DNA of 64,000 nucleotides from Heliocidaris tuberculata (taxonomy: Eukaryota > Echinodermata > Echinoidea > Camarodonta > Echinometridae): assembly GCA_025618425.1 (NCBI GenBank), contig CM046842.1:38281054-38345053 (forward strand), read 5' to 3'. The position numbers and the translations under genes were made by a program. Shown here one piece after another: positions 25,965 through 36,387 of this stretch. The notes below the pieces were generated by a model that saw only the letters and a list, made by a program, of their open reading frames with translations, was not told the DNA's origin and made no database searches. Each line of letters opens with the position of its first letter. The first letter of the stretch is position 1.

Positions 25965-28900
25965 GGGTGGAAGAGTATAAATAGAGAGATTTACTCGGCA
26001 TCTATCTCACACCAGTTCTGTTTTCTTTAAAGGGGGTACCCAATGCTGAAACAATGTTAGTTCATTTGAAAGATCATGATTTTATTAGCAGAAAATCATC
26101 TGCCTTAAGTTTTTTAAAAATTCGTGTTGCCAGAAAAATCCCCGAAATATGGTAAGACTTCAGGATATTTTGGCCCCTCAGCTGTGTCCCAATTTCAGCT
26201 AGGTAACCACAATGACGTCAAAGTGGTTACCCAGGTTCGCGTATTGCAGATGTGTTGCGCGCTAGACTGTACAAAATGCATTACACCTTGCACGCATTTT
26301 GCTATAATTGCGCGACAAGGTAACCACTTTGACGTCATTGTGGTTACCTAGCTGAAATTGGGACACAGCTGAGGGGCCAAAATATCCTGAAATCTTACCA
26401 TATTTCGGGGATTTTCTGGCAACACGAATTTTAAAAAAAATTTAAGGCAGATGATTTTCTTCTAATAAAATCATGATCTTTTAAATGAACTAACATTGTT
26501 TCAGTATTGGGTACCCCCTTTAACGGTGTCCAGGCAGCACATAAGTAAGCTTTGAGGGGGGGGGGGGGGGGAGAGAAGGAAGGAGGGGGGAAAAGGGGGG
26601 GGTAGGAGAGGGGACCATTGTATAGTGCAAGATAGTGTGTGTGTGGGAGGGGAAGAAAGGGAAAAGGAAAAGAGAAGGAAGGGGATAAAAAGAGAGAGGG
26701 AATGGAAGAAGAGGGAGGGGTCCATTGTTGAGTATTTGTGAGTGAGGGATGAAGGAGAAAGAGAAGAGTAAGGGAGTGAGAGAGTGAGAGAGAGAGAGAG
26801 AGAGAGATGAGAAATAAATGAAAGTACAAATAAAGGGAAGAGGGGGGAAGGCAAGGGTACGAGAGTGAAAGAAAGAAAAACATATACCTGCCAACTGTCC
26901 CTATTTAACAGGGACAATCCCAATTCTTGGTAAAAGAAAGAGCCACTTCTACCACTGTGTCCCTATTTTTGCAAAGCTGTCTGTAGTAGTGTATAGGAAA
27001 CTCAGAAATGTCCCAATTTTCAGCCTCTGCCTTGTCATTTGTTCCTGTATCTTGGGTTTCAGGGTTGGCAGTTCTGGAAAAATCTTGATATTTACTTTTT
27101 ATTTCAGGTTGTATCTTCTTCTCAAGCTGATGGGAGACGTAGAAGTAGCAGAGTTCTCATCTAACCTGAGCCAATCTGAACGACAAAACATCCTCAAGCA
27201 GTTCAAAGCTGGCAAGATACAGATGTGAGTCACCTTTATTACCCTTTAGTTATATATAGATTCAAGCACAGTGGTACTCTTTGTTGAGCACAAAGAGGGC
27301 AGGGGGTGGCTTTCTTCCACCTGTACATCCACTGTGTTATGTTCGAGGATAAATGGCCTAGATTCTTACGCATCTTTCGATACCAAATTTGTCAAATTTG
27401 TAGTATGCGGTACTTTCACAAGATTTGACGGATTGCAAGACCAAGCCATCATCATTATAATCATCATCATCATTTTCATCATCATCATGATCATCAACAT
27501 CATTATCATTGTCTTCGACTCTTTATCATTATCATCATCATCATCATCATCACAATCAACATCATCATCACCATTACAATAATCAACATCATCATCATCA
27601 TCATCACAATCATCAACATCATCATCATAATCATCAACATCATCATCATCATAATCATCGTTATCATCATCACAATCATCATCATCGTCTTTGACTCTTT
27701 ATCATTATCATCATCATCATCACAATCATCACATCATCATCATCGTAATCATCATCGTTATCATCACATTCATCATCATTATCATCACCACCATCATCAT
27801 CATCATTCTTGTCATCACTTAAAATAACTTTTGAGTATTTCTCACAGCTTCAACATCACTTTCTTGATTTGTATGATCAAAATATAATTTTCTGAATCTC
27901 TTTTCAATAAACATTAATTAAATTTTCTCCCCATTTAGCTTGATATGTTCTGATGCGATGGCAAGAGGTATGGACATAGAGAATGTAAGATGTGTCATAT
28001 CTTACGATCTACCTCCACATCTTAAGACGTACATTCACAGGATTGGACGAACAGCAAGAGCTGGACGAGGAGGGACAGCATTCTCCTTCATCCGCAAGAA
28101 AGAGGTTAGTTTAAATGTAAAGATGAGGAATGATGAAGAAAGACTGCACATTTGTGTTGTGTGCCCGGCAGAAGGGTGCAAACAGATACACATTGCTTAT
28201 CTACTTTTAAAATGTCAAATGTCATTAAAAAAACAGTCCAAATAGATTCTGCAATACTATTAGCTATGTTCTATTCTTGGAAATTAATAAAGCTTGTAAT
28301 TGATAGATATCAACATGGAAAGACCTTTTTAGACAAATATGATAAAGAATGCAAAATACTTCACAATAAGCCAGATCGTAATTAAACATGGTACAAATGA
28401 CCCTGAAATGACCCCCAATTTGTACGCGCATGCGCATTTGTTTTGGTGGACACGCTACCTGTTTAACATTTAAAACCATACTGGTGCGTGCATCGTTGCG
28501 CATACAAAATGACAGCGTATAAAGGTCAATTGTACTCAGTACAAATGACCTTTATCTGCACATGTGCAAACCAGCTTCTTATTAACCTGTTTCTTTCAGT
28601 TAGTAGATGTTACAGGGTCTCCAGTGATAGGGTATTCATTCTACATATTGTTTCTATGATTTACATCCTCTCTACCATGATACTGAAAGGAAATGAGGAA
28701 AGCTCAAAAACTATTTTTCACCTTTCCCAGAACTCGACCTTCTCTTTGTTAACTATGGAAGCATTAAAGTGTCATTCTACTTGACAACATAACAAGATAT
28801 TTCATCTTGTCAAGTCCACTTTAGTATCCATGTCATGGCAACATGTAAAGATATTTAACTTACCATGTCGACTTATCAACTTTTATTAGTCGACATGGTG

Positions 28901-30952
28901 AAATAAATTATCTTGTGAAGTCTTCACAAAAAGTTCATGTCGTACTTTTTGGGAAGTCAACTTGGCATGCAAGATAATTTACGTCACCATGACGACATGA
29001 ACTTTTTGTGAAGTCAACTTGGCAAGATAATTTATTTCACCATGTCGACTAATAAAAGTTGATAAGTCAACATGGTAAGTTAAATATCTTTACATGTCGA
29101 CATGATATGGATATTAAGTCGACTTGACAAGATGAAATATCTCGTCATGTCAAGTAGAATGACACTTTAACGCTTCCGTAAATAACAACTGTAAAAAAGT
29201 GAAAGTTATTTCAACAGACTGCAGATGATGTCAGTAAAGAAAATAACCAGTAATGTTTTGTTCTCTCTTATCCCACAGGTCACAGAGTTCAAACACATGC
29301 TGAAGAATGCTGGGAAGGAAGGCATCCAGCGTCACACCGTATTGACCAATCAGCTTGAAGCTCTAACACCAGCATACACAGAAGCCCTTGCACAGCTCTC
29401 CTCAATACTCAGGGTATGTACATTCTGTTTTGTAAAAGTTGTCAAAGAAGGGTCAATAATGTAAACCAGAAACTTTTGCATGCATTTAATGCTCGCGAAT
29501 TTCACGAGTGATTCAGGTTCAAGAAAGTTTCATGCGGGAAATCATTGAATCATAATCGACATAACACTAAATTTTGGCCAATTGCGAAAGTTTCTTGCTT
29601 TGAAATGGCTTCTGGTTTGACAGTACTATTAACCCTTTCGAGACAATTGACCACATTTTGTGGTTTGGCTCAATAACTTTTGATTCAGAGCTCTAAAAAA
29701 TATACCAGATGAACTAGGAGAAAGTGCAAAAATTTCTGCACACACTATGCCCATTTTTGTTGCATGACCATATTGCATTTGACGTCAGGAATTTAAAAAT
29801 TGAGAATAAGCTTTAAAATCCTTAAATTGGCAACACATTGAGAGGTTCCAAATCATTTTTTTGGGGGGTAAAATTGGCAACTTTTCGACAAAATTGCCAA
29901 CCATGTATATTGCTTTCAAAAATATTGCACCTCATTAGAACCATGAAGCACTAAGAGAAAAATATTAAGGTTGCCAATTTGAAGAGCAAATTGTGATTAG
30001 TGTAGCCCTTAAATAATTCCTGTCCTTCATGAAAGGCTTAAATGATTTAAATGTATTTTTCTTGAAATGTGCATCTGCTGTCTGCGCATCTGTTCATACA
30101 GAATGTTGCATGGTTGAAAAAGGGGGAAAAATGGATGACTTCGGGATCAATTTGTGTTGTGTTCATATTTTAGTTTTATTATTTTTAATTTCATTACACA
30201 TGTGACCAGGCAGCACAAAGCCACCCAAAAGTCGCACTGTGTGATTTTCAGTTAGAGCTCAGTAAAGGTGTTTTTGGTTGGCATGGTAAAATTTTATTTT
30301 CGGGTATTTCCTGAAAGAGTATACTTTTCTCCAAGTAATCTAAAAATCTGGAGGGATCAAACAATCTAAAAGTGGCGTTTTTAGTAGAGCTATGTTTGTC
30401 TTCTCTTGATTTTGTTGCATTTGTTTTCTTTTTTATGACCCTAAATACTAGTCTCATTTTGATCTTCCATCACTTTAAAACAGAGTAAGTTATTGTATTG
30501 ATACTTGTCCACTATGATAAGCTGGATATGCTTAATTAGTGTACCAAGTTTTAGGACAATCTGATAATCCCTTTACAGAAATTTCTATTGAGATCTAATC
30601 CTCCTTTTGTCACCATTGCACAATGCCTCGCAAGTCAGAGTGCTCAAACAGCCTGCAAATTTTACACCCTAATTTCTGGGCATTCTACTCTTTGTACAGT
30701 GGGTTAGGATCATGCACTGCCAATGAGTAAAGCTAAAAGTCTCCTCATTCAAAATCAGACCTTAACAAAAATTCATACTTGGCGACTTTTTGGTGGTTTT
30801 GTGGTGCCTGGTCACATAATTAGGCAAATGTCTCATGCCAATCGATAATAATTATTATTTGAAAAAATAAAGTGTCCAGGATGTTTACTCATGCTTTCAT
30901 GTCTATTTCTTATACTTTATATTTACAGGAGGAGAAAGCCCATCAATACTGA
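12954..30952 (+). CDS. DDX51: DDX51, ATP-dependent DEAD-box RNA helicase (14 coding exons)
   Basis: Predicted join: 12954-12976, 17154-18030, 19246-19396, 20219-20364, 21286-21464, 22268-22376, 23729-23883, 24346-24367, 24603-24848, 25264-25379, 27108-27224, 27939-28104, 29279-29413, 30929-30952. All junctions are GT-AG and the phases agree through to TGA, giving 821 aa. The family (yeast Dbp6-related) is nucleolar and acts in 60S subunit maturation and 28S rRNA 3'-end processing. Residues ~15-290 are a charged Lys/Glu-rich extension. The helicase core follows: motif I APTGSGKT (~383-390), Ia PTRDLA, Ib TPGR, II DEAD (498-501), III SAT (561-563), IV-like [14 protein letters not shown] (~719-726), [12 protein letters not shown] (747-756). 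The core matches animal DDX51 strongly. The C-terminus is short (..EEKAHQY), as in the family. Introns are loaded with MITEs, a SINE and microsatellites. Intron 10 carries decayed copies of the exon 10 end. Confidence 0.95.
13330..14220 (+). repeat. Dispersed repeat, copy 1, interrupted by a palindromic MITE
   Basis: Matches 41208-41646 over most of its length (shared blocks include CAGTCTCCCATTT, TTTACATTTGCGGCAAA and TTGTTGTTGGTGTTGTTTC). Copy 1 is split by the 497-bp element below and seems to lack the right terminus seen in copy 2. It lies in DDX51 intron 1. Confidence 0.8.
13376..13872. mobile_element. 497-bp near-perfect palindromic MITE with a 9-bp target duplication
   Basis: The two halves are almost exact inverted copies around about 13615. 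The tips are GGCAGTGTATACAGCCACAC and its complement. Flanked by TTGGGAGAT on both sides (13367-13375 and 13873-13881). The related repeat at about 41250 has the uninterrupted site. A 9-bp duplication is typical of Mutator-like elements. No coding capacity. Confidence 0.85.
14230..15119. other. Intron 1 non-coding sequence with low-complexity tracts
   Basis: 14250-14305 contains iterated GAAGCGAAGC/GAGCGAAGCG motifs. 14652-14760 contains long G runs around ATATATCCCCCC and an inverted C run. The rest is AT-rich and shows no gene. Confidence 0.5.
15127..15260 (+). repeat. Hexanucleotide array (GGACTC)n, first block
   Basis: Imperfect GGACTC/GGACTCGAGTC repeats. A second block of the same hexamer lies at 16083-16130; the ~820 bp between them show nothing recognisable. 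The Arg-Thr or Gly-Leu frames across these blocks are products of the repeat. Confidence 0.75.
16083..16130 (+). repeat. Hexanucleotide array (GGACTC)n, second block
   Basis: About seven tandem GGACTC/AGACTC units, the same motif as at 15127-15260. Confidence 0.75.
16256..16605. mobile_element. 350-bp inverted-repeat MITE with AAT flanks
   Basis: The tips are GGCCGGAATTCACAAAGGTG and its complement. The inner arms repeat CATAAACCATGGTCTGAA several times. AAT directly flanks both ends (16253-16255, 16606-16608), consistent with a 3-bp duplication. DDX51 intron 1. Confidence 0.75.
16845..17034. mobile_element. 190-bp hAT-type MITE
   Basis: The tips are CAGGGCTGTCAAC and GTTGACAGCCCTG. Flanking octamers CTGTACAA (16837-16844) and TTGTACAA (17035-17042) differ at one base, consistent with an ageing 8-bp duplication. 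It ends about 110 bp before DDX51 exon 2. Confidence 0.75.
17154..18030 (+). CDS. DDX51: DDX51 coding exon 2 (charged N-terminal extension)
   Basis: Acceptor AAATCTAG|A, donor AAAAAG|GTAACA. Encodes residues 8-300. Starts [10 protein letters not shown] and includes the conserved-looking [18 protein letters not shown] (compare the Arg/Gln-rich helix near the N-terminus of mammalian DDX51). It ends in a Lys/Glu-rich, acidic tract ([14 protein letters not shown]) before DFERKHKKK. Predicted to be mostly disordered or coiled. The long open frame on the opposite strand (17058-17843) is an artefact of this biased composition. Confidence 0.9.
18031..19037 (+). other. DDX51 intron 2, no feature seen
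   Basis: AT-rich intron sequence with no recognisable repeat structure or gene up to the MITE at 19038. Confidence 0.5.
19038..19182. mobile_element. MITE, family with GTTTCATAAA termini
   Basis: Inverted ends GCCCCGTTTCATAAA and TTTATGAAATAGGGCC around a core with CTGATTGGCTGAGAGCAAAT. Related copies lie at 20383-20531, 60549-60690 (opposite orientation) and 62443-62591. CAGAG on both sides may be a duplication. Confidence 0.75.
19402..19735 (-). mobile_element. tRNA-derived SINE in DDX51 intron 3
   Basis: Read on the minus strand, the head has an A-box-like GTCGAGTGGTTTAATC and a B box GGGTTCGAACCCC at the spacing of a Ser/Leu-type tRNA. A ~250-bp body follows. The 3' end is an ATAATAATTATGATAATAAT tail at 19402-19422. 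It is not a functional tRNA: the acceptor stem does not close. Confidence 0.65.
19897..20012 (+). repeat. (CT)n microsatellite
   Basis: Imperfect CT/CCTCT tract in DDX51 intron 3. Confidence 0.9.
20383..20531. mobile_element. MITE, GTTTCATAAA family, copy 2
   Basis: Same core as 19038-19182 (AAGCTACTGAAATCCTTG, CTGATTGGCTGAGAGC) with ends TTTCATAAAAC and TTTTTATGAAACAGGGCC. Begins 19 bp into DDX51 intron 4. Confidence 0.75.
20749..21022. mobile_element. 274-bp PIF/Harbinger-type MITE
   Basis: Tips GGTAGCTAAGCGAAACGTCG and its near-perfect complement. Flanked by TAA on both sides (20746-20748, 21023-21025), the TWA duplication typical of Harbinger elements. Non-coding AT-rich centre. Confidence 0.8.
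21078..21110 (+). repeat. (TA)n microsatellite
   Basis: About 16 TA units in DDX51 intron 4. Confidence 0.9.
23255..23670 (+). repeat. (ATC)n microsatellite in DDX51 intron 6
   Basis: About 400 bp of CAT/ATC trinucleotides with CAC interruptions and a CTC block at 23577-23615. All six frames read as homopolymer-like peptides and are not genes. The array ends about 60 bp before exon 7. Confidence 0.95.
25497..26560 (+). repeat. Tandem decayed copies of the DDX51 exon 10 3' end in intron 10
   Basis: The last ~40-50 nt of exon 10 (through ACAACACATAG, ending 25379), its donor and GA-rich intron start recur with copy ends at 25548, 25752, 25897 and 26544. The 25752 copy differs from the exon at only 3 of 39 bases. 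GT donors survive at 25753, 25898 and 26545; the first copy has lost its donor. Copy 4 is split by the palindromic element at 26031-26519. Between copies are GA-rich microsatellites (25440-25490, 25570-25660, 25933-25965, 26560-26880), apparently expanded from the same intron-start sequence. No copy has its own acceptor-proximal exon half, so none is a complete exon. Confidence 0.85.
26031..26519. mobile_element. 489-bp palindromic MITE with TTAA target site
   Basis: Arms of about 200 bp (26031-26230 / 26320-26519) are near-perfect inverted copies. Tips AGGGGGTACCC and its complement. TTAA flanks both ends (26027-26030, 26520-26523), as for piggyBac-type insertions. Inserted within an exon 10-derived repeat copy. 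Confidence 0.85.
27441..27825 (+). repeat. (ATC)n microsatellite in DDX51 intron 11
   Basis: About 385 bp of ATC/ATA trinucleotides, including an internal duplication of CTTTGACTCTTTATCATTA-type sequence (27510-27535 and 27690-27710). Confidence 0.95.
28768..29166. mobile_element. ~400-bp palindromic element in DDX51 intron 12
   Basis: Long inverted arms (about 200 bp each) meeting near 28967, with tips AGTGTCATTCTACTTGACA and its complement. TTAA lies just outside both tips. However, the inverted similarity continues about 20 bp further (GGAAGCRTTAA), so the true ends may be farther out. Confidence 0.7.
29633..30037 (+). mobile_element. TTAA-flanked MITE family, copy 1 (DDX51 intron 13)
   Basis: Starts CCCTTTCGAGACAATTGACC directly after TTAA and ends near GAAAGGC before TTAA. 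Internal hallmarks are ACATTTTGTGGTTTGGCTCA, TTGGCAACACATTGAGAGG and TTGCCAATTTGAAGA. Five copies of this ~400-bp family occur in the window. TTAA plus CCC/GGG ends point to piggyBac-type mobilisation. Confidence 0.85.
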
Positions 30953-32454
30953 GATGGTCATAAACTGTCAAGACAGGAAATTGGAGTCTGATGGTGAAAG
31001 TTAGACAAACATTAATGTGTATAAAATATATGGCATATGCCAAATCATTCTGATTAAAAACATGGATGTTATTGCTAATTAATTTAGCAAAATATATGTG
31101 ACATTTCAGGGACTGTCACAGACTGCTGTTAGTCGACTCAACATCTTACGAACCTAGAAAAGTTCTTTTCGTTTAAGCTTTTTTTTTATTTGTGATCCCA
31201 TGTTGTCTCTGAATGATTTCAGCTTTTTTGCCCCAAAAGCAACTTTGAGCATTTTGCATAATTTCCATAAATCCAAATGGCCACATGTATTGACAGTGTG
31301 TTATACAGCAGAAGACAACTAATGCAAAATGTGCACGCTGGATCCAACGCTCACAGTGTTGTTTAAACCTTGTCAAATGAAACCTGTGAACAATGCCCTG
31401 GTATATCCTCTGTTCATTCCGTCACAGGTTGCAACAAAGCTGCAATTGTTCTGTGACCACTTACGATTACAAATCAACAAAAATACTTCAATTTGTCTCT
31501 TTTCTATAGGAGGAACATTTAGGGCAAGAAGTAAAATATTAAATAAATCTGATTTTTATTTTATTTTTTTCCAACCCTGCATTTAACCCATTCCATGAAT
31601 TGGCTGGCAAATCAATAGCGTATAATGTGTTTTGATTAAAAGTACAGGTAGCTACATTTTTTTCATGAACCAGAAAAAAGTACCAGGTCCCAGGAAGTTT
31701 GTTATAAGGAGGTTTGACTTCACGATAAACCTGCATTCATTTATACATGTACTAGGAAGTGATCAGAAGCTCTCCAAATGAGAATAAGAGAAGAGAAAAT
31801 GTTTTTTATTTTTCAGTCATGTATTAAATGAAATATGATTAAACAAAGGTTCTATGTGGATGGTGTTAGTCTTCATAGATGTAACACTCTTGAGATAAAG
31901 AGAGGGGGATACAAAGTGTTAGAGAAAGAAAGAGATAGACAGAGACAGACAGAGAGTGCAAGAGGAGGGCTTGGAGAGAAAAAAAAAAGTTAAAGAGACA
32001 GACAGCAATGGGACAGAATATGAAGGACGAAAATACAGGGGGAAAAGCACCATGAATTGGATAAAGAGAGAGAAAGAAAAACGGGGCTTTGTATGAAAAG
32101 TATGAGTAAAAACAGTGAAAAAAAAAAAAAGAGTTGAGACGAGAATGAGAAGAATTGTGTAGAACTGTGTGAAGCTGAACCAACTTCAAGGTAGATTTTT
32201 CACAAATTAAAAGGAATGGTGAAATTATGTGCCTAATGTCGATTGATCTAGAACTGCATGTACTTCTCTGAAACTCATAAAAATTTCATATTCAAAGTCA
32301 TATTCAAATAAGTAGGTAAAATGACAGTCTCTATGCATATTATAATCCTCTATCGACTTGCATTTTCATATCTTAAACTAGCATGCTTTAGGTTAGCACT
32401 ATGTTGCAGCAAACCCCTCAAATGGGTGGATCCAGGATTTGGGAAAAGGGTGGG
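30953..32454 (+). other. DDX51 3' flank, no gene
   Basis: Contains a candidate poly(A) signal AATAAA at 31542-31547, though its use cannot be judged. AT-rich with purine-rich simple repeats at 31890-32130. Nothing else supported. Confidence 0.4.
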
Positions 32455-32750
32455 CACAAATCTCATAAGATTTTCTGACAAGCAAAAAAAAAAGAAAAAA
32501 GGAAAAAGGTCATCAGTTTTGGGGTCCAGTTTTCCTCCAAAATCCTCTGACAAGCAAAAAAAAAAAAAAAAAAAAGGTCATCACACAATTGAGGGTCTGT
32601 TTGTCCATCCAAAATTCTCTGACAAGCAAGAAAAAAAAAAGGGGGGGGGGAAATTATGTCAGTTTTCTAAAAGGAGGGGGGGGGGGGGGCAGAAATTGAA
32701 AAATGTACACGATGTACACTTTTCTTTCAAAAGGGGGGCACGGGCCAGAG
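32455..32750 (+). repeat. Tandem repeat with A-runs
   Basis: Three ~70-bp units each starting CTGACAAGCAAAAAAAAA and containing GGTCATCA, followed by G-runs. The hydrophilic frame across it is an artefact. Confidence 0.75.
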
Positions 32751-33290
32751 CCCCATTGCATAAAACTTACCATTGATGGTAACTTTGCTATCAATGCTAA
32801 CTTCCATTTAACCCTTTTGAGACAATTGACCACATTTTGTGGTTTGGCTCAATAACTTTTGATTCAGAGCTCTAAAAAATATACCAGATGCATGAGTAGA
32901 AAGAGCAAAAATTTCTACACACATTGTTTCCATTTTTGTTGCATTACCATATTGCGTTTGATGCAAGGAATTTTAAAAAGGAGAATAAGCTTGAAAATCC
33001 TTAAATTGGCAACACATTGAGAGGTTCAAAATCACTGTTTTTATCAAAATTGGCATTTTTTTTCAACTTTCGACTAAGCTTCTAATGATGCATATTGTTT
33101 TCAAAGACATTACATTTTGTTAGAACCGTGTAGCACTAAAAGAAAAATATTATTGTTGCCAATTTGAAGAACAAAATGTGATCAATTTACCCCTTGAAAG
33201 GGTTAAACCTTGAATTTGATTGGCTGTTGAGCAATGTTACTACCATTGATGGCAGAGTTACCATCAATGGTAAGTTTTATGCAACCGTAA
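32751..33290. mobile_element. Inverted-repeat MITE carrying a nested TTAA element
   Basis: Outer arms TTGCATAAAACTTACCATTG and its complement near 33250-33285, with several inner ATTGATGGTAA copies. The host is split by the element at 32812-33202. Confidence 0.75.
32812..33202 (+). mobile_element. TTAA-flanked MITE family, copy 2 (nested)
   Basis: CCCTTTTGAGACAATTGACC ... TTGAAAGGG with TTAA on both sides (32808-32811, 33203-33206). Same orientation as copy 1. Confidence 0.85.
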
Positions 33291-35513
33291 CAGAGTCTTG
33301 GAGTGCCCCCCCCCCTAAATCCGCCACTGCTTCAAATCACTAAAGAGGTTCATCTGACTGGTGATGTAATGCTGACAATTAGTTCTTTTTACACAATCAG
33401 TACAAAAAAAATAACTGACACAGTACAACTATGGTACATGTAGAATGGGATCATGCATTAAATAATGATTGCAATTATTTTTTAGTTAAACTTTTTGATC
33501 ATCATCTCAATACATGTACATTAAAAATTTGGCAGTGAGATCAAAAGTTTAAGTCTCATACATATGTTTGACCAGTACTGATGAACTTTCATAACAATTT
33601 TTTTTTTTTTACTGATTGCGTAAAAAGGAACTACATGTAATGCTCAGTGACTCCCTAACCCTTTTAAATGCCCTGCAGAAACAAAATATAACAGGCCAAA
33701 TCTATACATGTATCTGACATTGCTCATATTTATTCATATTACGTAATCACAAGTCAATATCTATGAGGCAATGAAAAAAAATGATCCAATATATTCCTAT
33801 ACAAATGTATACATGTACACCTACAACATGTATGCAAAATACTGTGTATATTTCACAATTTCATTCCGAGTTTTTTTTTAAAGAAAATGTACACTACCGA
33901 CTCAAAATGACCTCTTTTAGAAAAAAAATATGCTGGCTGTCAATATGCAGCACTTTTAAATAAAACCTATGTACTACCTAATGGTACATACATGTATATG
34001 TATATGTAATTGTGAAAAATGAACAACCAAGTGGTACAGGCATAAGTATAGCAACAGAGGGGGCATTAATCTCACTCTTAGTTAGAATGAAATGTGAATT
34101 AACAAGGCCACCAAGCAGGGGAGGGCAGGAGGGGGTCCTATGATCTTCATTTTCTCAAAGTTAACCCACACCCTCTCCCTTTTCTCTTTTTTCCCCCTTT
34201 TCTTCTTTTTTCCCTTTTCTTTTTTTCTCCCATTTTTTTTCATCATCATTCTATTGGGGGCCACCATACAATATGTAGCTATGCCACTGTATAAGACAGT
34301 ATGGTTCCTTTCTAAGCTATATATCAAATCAATAAAACTTCTAGAATGATGGAAGAGCTAGAATAATGTATCTCTTGTTTCAGCATAAATCCTCTTCCTA
34401 AGTTGGCACATAGGCTACATGTAGCTTTAAGGAGAATCTAAATTTCTGCTAATGACAGGAATGAATTTTCAAATAGTGAAAACAAAACTTCCATTAAATG
34501 TTCATGGCTACATGTGTGCCAGAGACGGTTCTGCAACAATCTTTAGGCTTAGGGTAATCTGACTATTGCTACACAGATCTCTGGTCAGGACTTTGTGTAC
34601 CCAGTGCTCTCACAAGTACATAACACCCTTGGTAGTAAAGGGCCTATTCAAAGAAAATCACAAATATGGTCAATAATATATCAATAGGAACTGGGAAGCT
34701 TACGGGTGGCAACTGTGTAAGTTTTACATCAATTGATGATTAAAAAATAACACAAATAAAAGCACTTCTCAGCATCTGGGATGTCCGAGCGATTCGTCAG
34801 GAATATAGCGATGTTCTGATGACGTCAGTCACACCAGTAACCAATCCTGCCTAAGCAGACGAAGTCCTATAACGAATGAACGTAATTGCAATGCAAATAT
34901 TTCTCAAATTATAAAGAGTTTGTTGTAATCAAAGGGAGTGAAACCAATTCGGACAACTAAAATCTTTTGTTTGTAAATATACAGGATAAGGATCAATGAT
35001 CAATCAAAGAAACCACACTTTCGAATTGACAGGCCTGCTGAATAATAGCATGGACAGTATACATATATGTTCCCTCTTGAAATGCCAAAAATGTTGCGGT
35101 GCATGCAGCTGAAAACACAATGGCGTCTTATTTCATTTACAAACAACTGATTCCTTTATTTTCTTAACGCTGTATTTTTCATCAAAACAATACCATACAT
35201 GAAGTTTAGATTGAGGCAACAGATTAACATTTAGATTGACGCTAGTGAAGTACATGTACATGTAAGAGAAATAAAGGACAAGGAGATGACAAAACAGGCA
35301 CTGAAAATGTGTAAGATGTTATGGGACATTGCCTGCTCAGGCAGGATTGGTCTCTGCTGTGACTTCATGTGCTATAGCGGGGCTGTATTTTACCACTTTA
35401 TAATTGGTAAATAATCATTATTTCAAATGTTTACAAGCGTTGAATTTGGATAACTTTGTTTAATCTAAGCTTCACCTACGCAATAATAAGAATAGAATAT
35501 TTAAAATCAATAA
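33291..35513. other. Intergenic sequence, no gene seen
   Basis: AT-rich with many ACATGTA motifs and a C/T-rich tract at 34170-34235. An inverted pair around CCAATCCTGCCTAAGCAG (34840-34858) and CTGCTCAGGCAGGATTGG (35333-35350) may mark another old element. Nothing else. Confidence 0.4.
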
Positions 35514-35929
35514 AGGCCACCGCACACCTTATGATCAGTCTGGGATCCGATTTGTGAAATAAATCGCTATGGCATTAAATATTGGCATTTTAACAAATGA
35601 AATCTACCCTATTCAGGTTCTGAAAAGTAATATGAATACTAAACATAGGGTTTTGGTGAGCTGTCAGCTTTTTACAGGGAATAAGGGCAAAATAAGTTTC
35701 AAATCGTAGGCAGTCGTACGATTTTTGTGACGTCACTACGACTCCGAGCCGATTTGGCCATTACACCGACGAGAAAACTCGGCAAAGGCCGTATTAACGA
35801 TTTTACTATCTGTATGACTATTCAGACCCTCAATCAAAAATATTCTTCGTTTTTAAATGATTTGTCAAATGATATTACATTTTCTTCTGAAATCGGATCG
35901 CAGACTGATCGTAAAGTGTGCGGTGGCCT
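35514..35929. mobile_element. 416-bp Harbinger-like MITE
   Basis: Tips AGGCCACCGCACACCTTATG and a matching inverted end (GTGTGCGGTGGCCT). TAA flanks both sides (35511-35513, 35930-35932). The inner arms also pair (GATCAGTCTGGGATCCGATT). The open frame inside is an artefact. Confidence 0.75.
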
Positions 35930-36381
35930 TAAGAGTTCTACTTTATTACAAGTGGTGAGGAATTTTAGATAAAATGTGTAGATTCCTCAAACAAAGGTAC
36001 CAACAAGGGTAACAAATCAGTCAATTTCTACTTTCAATCTCCAAAGTTGTTTTTGTCCTCCCAAACCACCTCCCTGGGAAGTCATAAGGTCATATTTCAC
36101 TCAATACGGACCAATGAATGTGTCAGTACATATACTTTCAACCTGCAAAATTGCTTTGGTCCTCTCAGATCACCCCCCCCCCCCCCCATCCCCGGGATTC
36201 GGTAAAGCCATACATGTATTTCAGTCAATTTGAACCATGTGTGAACTCTTTTCCAACAGAAGCTTGTGTGTGACCTTGGTCCAAACGAGTGAATTACATG
36301 TATGGCCTTGTGGCATCAAAGATTATGGTTTGGAAGGACTTGGATTAACTTTTGCTGGTTGAAAGTACATGTACATACACA

Positions 36382-36387
36382 TTTATT
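36382..36387 (-). terminator. MFSD5: Candidate poly(A) signal for MFSD5
   Basis: AATAAA on the minus strand about 350 bp past the stop codon; the nearest canonical hexamer found. Use is inferred only. Confidence 0.4.

Noticed and set aside
26431..26923. Three overlapping 124-150-aa minus-strand frames
   Set aside because: Pro/Ser/Leu-rich translations of GA-rich simple sequence in DDX51 intron 10.
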